Assembly (NCBI GenBank): GCA_019746095.1
Contig: JAIESL010000010.1
Coordinates: 1-49,138 of the forward strand
Length of the DNA: 49,138 bases
Direction of reading: 5' to 3'
Source of the DNA: Caulobacteraceae bacterium
GTDB lineage: Bacteria > Pseudomonadota > Alphaproteobacteria > Caulobacterales > Caulobacteraceae
Shown here: one piece after another, positions 44,732 through 49,138 of the stretch
Layout: each line of letters opens with the position of its first letter
Position numbering within the stretch: position 1 is the first letter of the stretch
Position numbers and translations under genes: made by a program
Notes under the pieces: model-generated
Database searches by the model: none
Told to the model about the DNA's origin: nothing
Seen by the model: only the letters and a program-made list of their open reading frames with translations

Positions 44732-45129
44732 TGACTGACCAGCCCCTGCCTCCCCCGGCGACAACCCGGAGCATGGACCCGCTCGCGAAGGAATTCCGCG
44801 GCGGCACCCTCTCCCTGTTCGACCTCTATCGCGCGAGCGTCCGGGCCGGCGGCGGGGTGCGGATCGAGGACCGTACCTTCATCGACTGCACCATCGAGGG
44901 CCCGGCGCTGATGCTGGTCCTCGAGGGCGTGTTTTTCGACAGCACCAATTTCGGCCCGACCGGCGGCGACATGCGCAACATGCTGTTCCAGCCGCTCGGC
45001 AATGTGGCCATCGGAGCCATTCCGGTGCGCAACTGCACCTTTACCCGGTGCCAGTTCGAGACCATCGGCATCACCGGCAATGAGGCCCTGCTGAAGATGC
45101 TGATCGAACAGGTCACGACCTCCGGCTGA
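44731..45129 (+). CDS. Small protein X of unknown function within pheST
   Basis: The 132-residue product has no family I recognise. From about residue 40 it shows a pentapeptide-like rhythm of aromatic and Cys pairs: RTFIDCTIEGPALMLVLEG, then FFDSTNFG, then DMRNMLFQPLGN, then VRNCTFTRCQFETIGITG. This suggests a short beta-helix-like fold. The ATG overlaps the pheS stop by one base. The frame open upstream is pheS shadow. The core is about half identical to the next gene, so the pair arose by duplication. It is likely cytoplasmic: no signal peptide or membrane segment is seen. Confidence 0.8.
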   Translation: MTDQPLPPPATTRSMDPLAKEFRGGTLSLFDLYRASVRAGGGVRIEDRTFIDCTIEGPALMLVLEGVFFDSTNFGPTGGDMRNMLFQPLGNVAIGAIPVRNCTFTRCQFETIGITGNEALLKMLIEQVTTSG

Positions 45130-45161
45130 CGGCCAGAAATGAAATCGAGAGACCCGCAAGC

Positions 45162-45593
45162 ATGACCGAGCCGACTGCAACCCTGTCCCCGGAAGAGATC
45201 GCCGGCCGCGCCCTGGTGGCGCGCACCAGCTTCCAGAAGGAGGCCGTCTGGCTTCCCCTGCTCGCCATGCAGCACTGGAACGCCGGCCAGATGGCCATCG
45301 AGGGCAAGACCTTCACCGAATGCGTGATCGAGGGCCCGGCGGTGATGGCCGTCATGACCGGGACGGTCTTCGACAGCTGTGCCATGGGCACCACGACCGA
45401 TGTCCGGAACCTGCTGTATCGCCCGCTCAGCAACACCAAGCTTGCAGGCGTGATCGGCGTGGCCAACTGCCGCTTCGAGCGCTGCCGGTTCGTCCAGGTG
45501 GGCTTCACCGGCTCGGATGAACTGCTGGAACAGCTCCAGGGCGGGATCGCCCCGGCCTCAGCCCTCTTCAATCCGTCCGGAACCCCCGCGTGA
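45162..45593 (+). CDS. Small protein Y, paralogue of X, within pheST
   Basis: The 143-residue product shares the X core: [39 protein letters not shown], and [16 protein letters not shown]. The N-terminal 45 residues ([17 protein letters not shown]) and C-terminal tail ([13 protein letters not shown]) differ from X. It begins 32 bp after X. Its stop overlaps the GTG start of pheT as GTGA, so its translation probably feeds pheT. A role in Phe-tRNA synthetase function is suggested only by position. Confidence 0.8.
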   Translation: MTEPTATLSPEEIAGRALVARTSFQKEAVWLPLLAMQHWNAGQMAIEGKTFTECVIEGPAVMAVMTGTVFDSCAMGTTTDVRNLLYRPLSNTKLAGVIGVANCRFERCRFVQVGFTGSDELLEQLQGGIAPASALFNPSGTPA

Positions 45594-47998
45594 AATTCAC
45601 CCTCTCCTGGCTGAAGGATCATCTCGAGACGGACGCCGATGTGGCGGCCGTGGCCGACGCCATGACCATGGCCGGGCTGGAGGTCGAGGAGGTCCATGAC
45701 CCGATCGCGGCTTTGGCCCCCTTCACCGTGGCGCGGATCGTCTCGGCGGAACAGCATCCCAATGCCGACCGGCTGCAGGTCTGCCAGGTCGAGACCGTCG
45801 ACGGGATGAAGGAAATCGTCTGCGGCGCGCCCAATGCGCGTGCGGGCCTGACCACCATCTATGCGCCCATCGGGGCCTATGTTCCCGGCCTGGGGGTGAC
45901 CCTGGTCGAGAAGCCGGTGCGCGGCGTGGTCTCCAACGGGATGCTGTGCTCGGCCTCCGAGCTGGAGCTGGCGGACGAGTCCGACGGCATCCTCGAATTG
46001 GCCGATGACCTGACCGTGGGAACCCCGGCGGCCGGCGTCTTCGGCGCTGAACCCGTGATCGATTTCGAAGTCACGCCCAACCGGCCCGACTGGCTGGGTG
46101 TTGCGGGTATCGCGCGCGATCTGGCCGCGGCCAGCCTCGGCCAGTTGAAGACCCCGTCGATCCTGCCCGTCCCCGGGACCTTCGTTTCGCCGATCACCGT
46201 GCGGATCGACGCTCCCGAGATGTGTCCGGTGTTCGCCGGACGGCTGATCCGCGGCGTGAAGAACGGCCCCTCGCCGGAGTGGCTGCAGCGGCGGCTGACC
46301 GCCATCGGCCTGCGTTCGATCAACCGGCTGGTCGATGTGACCAATCTGGTCGCCTATGACCGCTGCCGCCCCCTCCACGTCTATGACGCGGCCCGGCTGG
46401 CCGGCGGCGAGATCGTCGTGCGCGGCGGCCGGGTCTCGCAGGAGACGGGCGAGCCCGAGCATCTGATCGCCCTCGACGGCAAGACCTACACCGTCGATCC
46501 GGCCATGTGCGTGATTGCCGACGCGGGCGGCGAGCGGGGCATCGGCCTGGGCGGGGTCATGGGCGGCGAGTCCACCGGCTGTTCGGACGAGACCACGGAC
46601 GTCTTCGTCGAATGCGCCTGGTTCGACCCCCTGGTCACGGCCCAGACCGGCCGGACCCTGAGCCTGAACTCCGACGCCCAGTACCGGTTCGCGCGCGGTG
46701 TCGATCCCGCCTTTGTCGTGCCCGGCCTCGAACTGGCCACCCGGATGATCCTCGACCTGTGCGGCGGGGAGCCGTCGGAGGTCGTGGTGGCGGGGCAGGC
46801 CCCTGCCGACCCCGCCGCCTTCCCCTTCGATCCGGCCCGGGTCGCCTCACTGACCGGCCTGGCACTGGACGATGACCGGATCGCGGAAATCCTGACCCGG
46901 CTCGGCTTCGAGGTCGTGCGCGGTACCCCGTGGACCGTGACGCCGCCGTCCTGGCGTCGCGACGTCGAGGGTCCGGCCGATCTGGTCGAGGAGGTCGCGC
47001 GGATCGAGGGCTACGGTGCCCTGCCGTCCACGCCCCTGCCCGATCTCGGCGCACCGTCGAAGGGCGTGCTGAATCCGCGTCAGGGCCGGGTACGCCTGGC
47101 CCGTCGGGCACTGGCGGCCATGGGCTATGCCGAGGCGGTCACCTGGTCCTTCACCAAACAGTCGACGGCGGCCCTGTTCGGCGGCGGTGATGACGCCCTG
47201 CGCGTCGAGAACCCGATCGCCGCCGATCTGGACTGTATGCGGCCCTCGGCCCTGCCCAATCTGATCCAGGCAGCGGCGCGCAATGCCGCGCGCGGCCATG
47301 CCGATGCCGCCCTGTTCGAGATCGGCCCCATCTATCTTGACGACAGCCCGACCGGTCAGCGCACCGTCATCGCCGGCCTGATCGCCCCGCGCGCCGCGCG
47401 TCACTGGGGTGGCGCAGGCGAAGACGCCCTGTTCGGCCTCAAGGGCGACCTGATGGCCTTGCTGGAGGCCCTCGGCGCCCCCGTGGCCTCGCTGCAGCTG
47501 GTGCAGGGCCAGAACCGCGACTGGTGGCATCCGGGACGTTCAGCACGCCTGCAACTGGGTCCGAAGACCATCATGGCCGAGTTCGGAGCCCTGCACCCGC
47601 GCGTGCTCAGGGCTCTGGACGCGGACGGCCCCATGCTGGCCTTCGAGATCGTTCTGGATGCCGTGCCCGAGCCGCGCGGTCAGAAGTCCAAGGCCCGGGG
47701 GTCGGCCCAGCTGGCCAATCTGATGCCCCTGAGCCGCGATTTCGCCTTCGTGGTCGAGGACGGCAAGGCCGTGGGTGACCTGGTCCGCGCCGTCGCCGGG
47801 GCCGACAAGGCCCTGATCACGGGCGTGTCGGTGTTCGACGTCTATCGCGGCGCGGGCGTGCCCGAGGGCATGAAGTCGGTGGCGCTGGAGGTCTCGATCC
47901 AGCCCCGGGACGCCACCCTGACAGAAGCGGAAATCGAGGCCCTGTCGGCCCGGATTGTCGGCACCGCAGGCAAGCTGGGCGCGACCCTGAGGAGCTGA
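45590..47998 (+). CDS. pheT: Phenylalanyl-tRNA synthetase beta subunit
   Basis: PheT carries the tRNA-binding and editing parts of the enzyme. In order: an N-terminal tRNA-binding EMAP-like domain (about 40-150, [17 protein letters not shown]), the B3/B4 editing domain ([20 protein letters not shown]) and B5 ([12 protein letters not shown] lies before it). The C-terminal ferredoxin-like anticodon-binding domain ([20 protein letters not shown]) completes it. The length of 802 is usual. The start is a GTG at 45590 ([14 protein letters not shown]) overlapping the stop of gene Y. Confidence 0.97.
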   Translation: MKFTLSWLKDHLETDADVAAVADAMTMAGLEVEEVHDPIAALAPFTVARIVSAEQHPNADRLQVCQVETVDGMKEIVCGAPNARAGLTTIYAPIGAYVPGLGVTLVEKPVRGVVSNGMLCSASELELADESDGILELADDLTVGTPAAGVFGAEPVIDFEVTPNRPDWLGVAGIARDLAAASLGQLKTPSILPVPGTFVSPITVRIDAPEMCPVFAGRLIRGVKNGPSPEWLQRRLTAIGLRSINRLVDVTNLVAYDRCRPLHVYDAARLAGGEIVVRGGRVSQETGEPEHLIALDGKTYTVDPAMCVIADAGGERGIGLGGVMGGESTGCSDETTDVFVECAWFDPLVTAQTGRTLSLNSDAQYRFARGVDPAFVVPGLELATRMILDLCGGEPSEVVVAGQAPADPAAFPFDPARVASLTGLALDDDRIAEILTRLGFEVVRGTPWTVTPPSWRRDVEGPADLVEEVARIEGYGALPSTPLPDLGAPSKGVLNPRQGRVRLARRALAAMGYAEAVTWSFTKQSTAALFGGGDDALRVENPIAADLDCMRPSALPNLIQAAARNAARGHADAALFEIGPIYLDDSPTGQRTVIAGLIAPRAARHWGGAGEDALFGLKGDLMALLEALGAPVASLQLVQGQNRDWWHPGRSARLQLGPKTIMAEFGALHPRVLRALDADGPMLAFEIVLDAVPEPRGQKSKARGSAQLANLMPLSRDFAFVVEDGKAVGDLVRAVAGADKALITGVSVFDVYRGAGVPEGMKSVALEVSIQPRDATLTEAEIEALSARIVGTAGKLGATLRS

Positions 47999-48000
47999 GC

Positions 48001-48531
48001 GTGGGAAAGAAATCGCAGATCGAGACCCGGTTCGAGCGGGGGCTGTTCGCCTCCCGCTGGCTGATGGCCCCGATGTACCTGGGGCTGATCGTGTCCCTGG
48101 CCATGCTGGTCATCGTGTTCACGCGCGAGCTGATCCATTACGCGCCCCAGGCCTTCACCATGACCGGCGAGCAGGTGATCCTGGTCGTCCTGACCCTGAT
48201 CGACCTGTCCCTCGCGGGAAACCTGCTGCTGATCGTCCTGTTCTCGGGTTATGAGAATTTCGTCTCCAAACTGGATATCGACGACACCACCGACCGCCCG
48301 CCGTGGATGGGGACCGTGGATTTTTCAGGCCTCAAGATGAAGCTGATCGCCTCGATCGTAGCGATCTCCGGCATTCATCTGCTGAAGCGGTTCATGGAGA
48401 TCGGCGAGACCGAGGCCCCCCTGGATGAACCCCAGCTGATGTGGCTGGTGATCATTCACCTGACCTTCGTCGGTTCCGGCGTCCTGCTGGCCCTGATGGA
48501 CTGGCTGACGGCTCAGACAAAGGTGCGCTGA
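48001..48531 (+). CDS. UPF0114/YqhA family membrane protein
   Basis: The 176-residue protein has the YqhA (TIGR00645) pattern: an N-terminal FERGLFASRWLMAPMYLGLI, then LIDLSLAGNLLLIVLFSGYENFV, then LKMKLIASIVAISGIHLLK, then LTFVGSGVLLALMDW. It has three to four membrane segments. The function is unknown. The GTG start follows pheT by two bases, so it is probably in the same transcript. Confidence 0.9.
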   Translation: MGKKSQIETRFERGLFASRWLMAPMYLGLIVSLAMLVIVFTRELIHYAPQAFTMTGEQVILVVLTLIDLSLAGNLLLIVLFSGYENFVSKLDIDDTTDRPPWMGTVDFSGLKMKLIASIVAISGIHLLKRFMEIGETEAPLDEPQLMWLVIIHLTFVGSGVLLALMDWLTAQTKVR

Positions 48532-48635
48532 GCCGCCCGGGCCGCCGTTCGGCAATCTCTCGTTAACCTTGCCGCCGCAAGTCTGACGCAAAATGCGGTG
48601 ACGCTCCCGTGTCCCGCCGCACAGAGAGAATCGTC

Positions 48636-49138
48636 ATGCATCGCCGCCAACTGATCCTGTCGGGCCTCGCCGCCACCGCCGGCGTCTCCGGCCTGTCCGC
48701 CTGCGCCTCGGTCGGGGAGGCGTCCGATCCGGGCTATCCGATCGCCTCGGACGGCCAGGCTCCGGCCTATACGTCGGAAGAGCTGATCGCCGCCGGTTCG
48801 CGCGAACTGGGCATCGCCGCCGAGGCCATCGGCGCCGCCATCGAGCGGATCTTCGCTGAACAGGGTGATCGCCCGACCGCCTATATCGCCGGGGAAGAAG
48901 CTGCCGGTGCCGCGGGTGTCGGCCTGCGCTACGGCCGCGGAGCCCTGCACATGAAGGACCTGTCGGCCTCGCAGGAGGTATTCTGGCAGGGGATTTCGGT
49001 CGGCTGGGACGTCGGCGGGAATGCGTCGCGGGTCTTCACCCTGGTCTACGGCCTTTTCCACCCCGACATGCTCTATCGCCGCTATCCCGGCGTGGAGGGC
49101 ACCGCCTATCTGATCGGCGGCCTGGGCGTGAACTACCA
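48636..49138 (+). CDS. eipA: DUF1134 / EipA envelope-integrity protein (3' end missing)
   Basis: The first 167 residues are in the window. The signal (MHRRQLILSGLAATAGVSGLSACASV) contains the lipobox LSAC, suggesting a lipoprotein. The DUF1134 core follows: GRGALHMKDLSASQEVFWQG, GWDVGGNASRVFTLVYGLF, and YPGVEGTAYLIGGLGVNY. EipA of Brucella is a periplasmic protein required for envelope stress resistance. The ATG at 48636 is used. A CtrA half-site-like GTTAACC lies at 48562-48568, without the second half. Confidence 0.88.
   Translation, partial: MHRRQLILSGLAATAGVSGLSACASVGEASDPGYPIASDGQAPAYTSEELIAAGSRELGIAAEAIGAAIERIFAEQGDRPTAYIAGEEAAGAAGVGLRYGRGALHMKDLSASQEVFWQGISVGWDVGGNASRVFTLVYGLFHPDMLYRRYPGVEGTAYLIGGLGVNY

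Overview
The window is high-GC alphaproteobacterial chromosome, most likely Caulobacteraceae and close to Brevundimonas or Caulobacter. The evidence is the dnaA-dnaN-recF-gyrB cluster, a DnaA N-terminus beginning MTMMG, GANTC (CcrM-type) sites clustered upstream of dnaA, a Caulobacter-style promoter for rpsT, an EipA/DUF1134 gene and the family-level protein content. The genus is an inference; no rRNA or tRNA gene was seen.

Region 1 (1-7.6 kb) is the replication block, all on the minus strand: rpsT, dnaA, dnaN, recF and the 5' part of gyrB, which runs off the left edge. Between dnaN and recF lies a small inserted unit, a GIY-YIG nuclease gene framed by perfect 31-bp inverted REP-like repeats, followed by an unrecognised gene that overlaps recF. 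Region 2 (7.6-17.5 kb) holds a secreted DUF4241 protein, enoyl-CoA hydratase, a DUF1697 protein, mutM, cytochrome c', an OPT transporter, typA, a GlsB-like membrane protein, an XRE regulator and hisN. Six spacers between 5.2 and 16.8 kb carry paired, mutually complementary arrays of 7-bp units.

Region 3 (17.5-24.2 kb) holds a beta-CASP metallo-hydrolase and a universal stress protein with an FNR/FixK-like box upstream, an alpha/beta hydrolase, two paralogous exported methyltransferase-fold proteins, and a small heat-shock gene with an RpoH-like promoter and a ROSE-like RNA thermometer. Region 4 (24.2-38.6 kb) holds a minus-strand run gpmA, stand-alone RibD-type deaminase and two tandem pentapeptide-repeat proteins. 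It then carries sugar-nucleotide and envelope genes: pgm/pmm, glmM, glmS, galU, a GT9 glycosyltransferase, a YeiH-type transporter and a FAD protein.

Region 5 (38.7-49.1 kb) is the translation block: infC (apparently with an ATT start), an MFS transporter, an S9 peptidase, rpmI-rplT, and pheS-X-Y-pheT. X and Y are two paralogous small proteins of unknown function placed inside the phenylalanyl-tRNA synthetase operon. A UPF0114 membrane protein and the start of eipA close the window.

The best candidates for something undescribed are the REP-framed GIY-YIG unit, the X/Y pair inside pheST, the heptamer hairpin arrays, and the exported methyltransferase pair.
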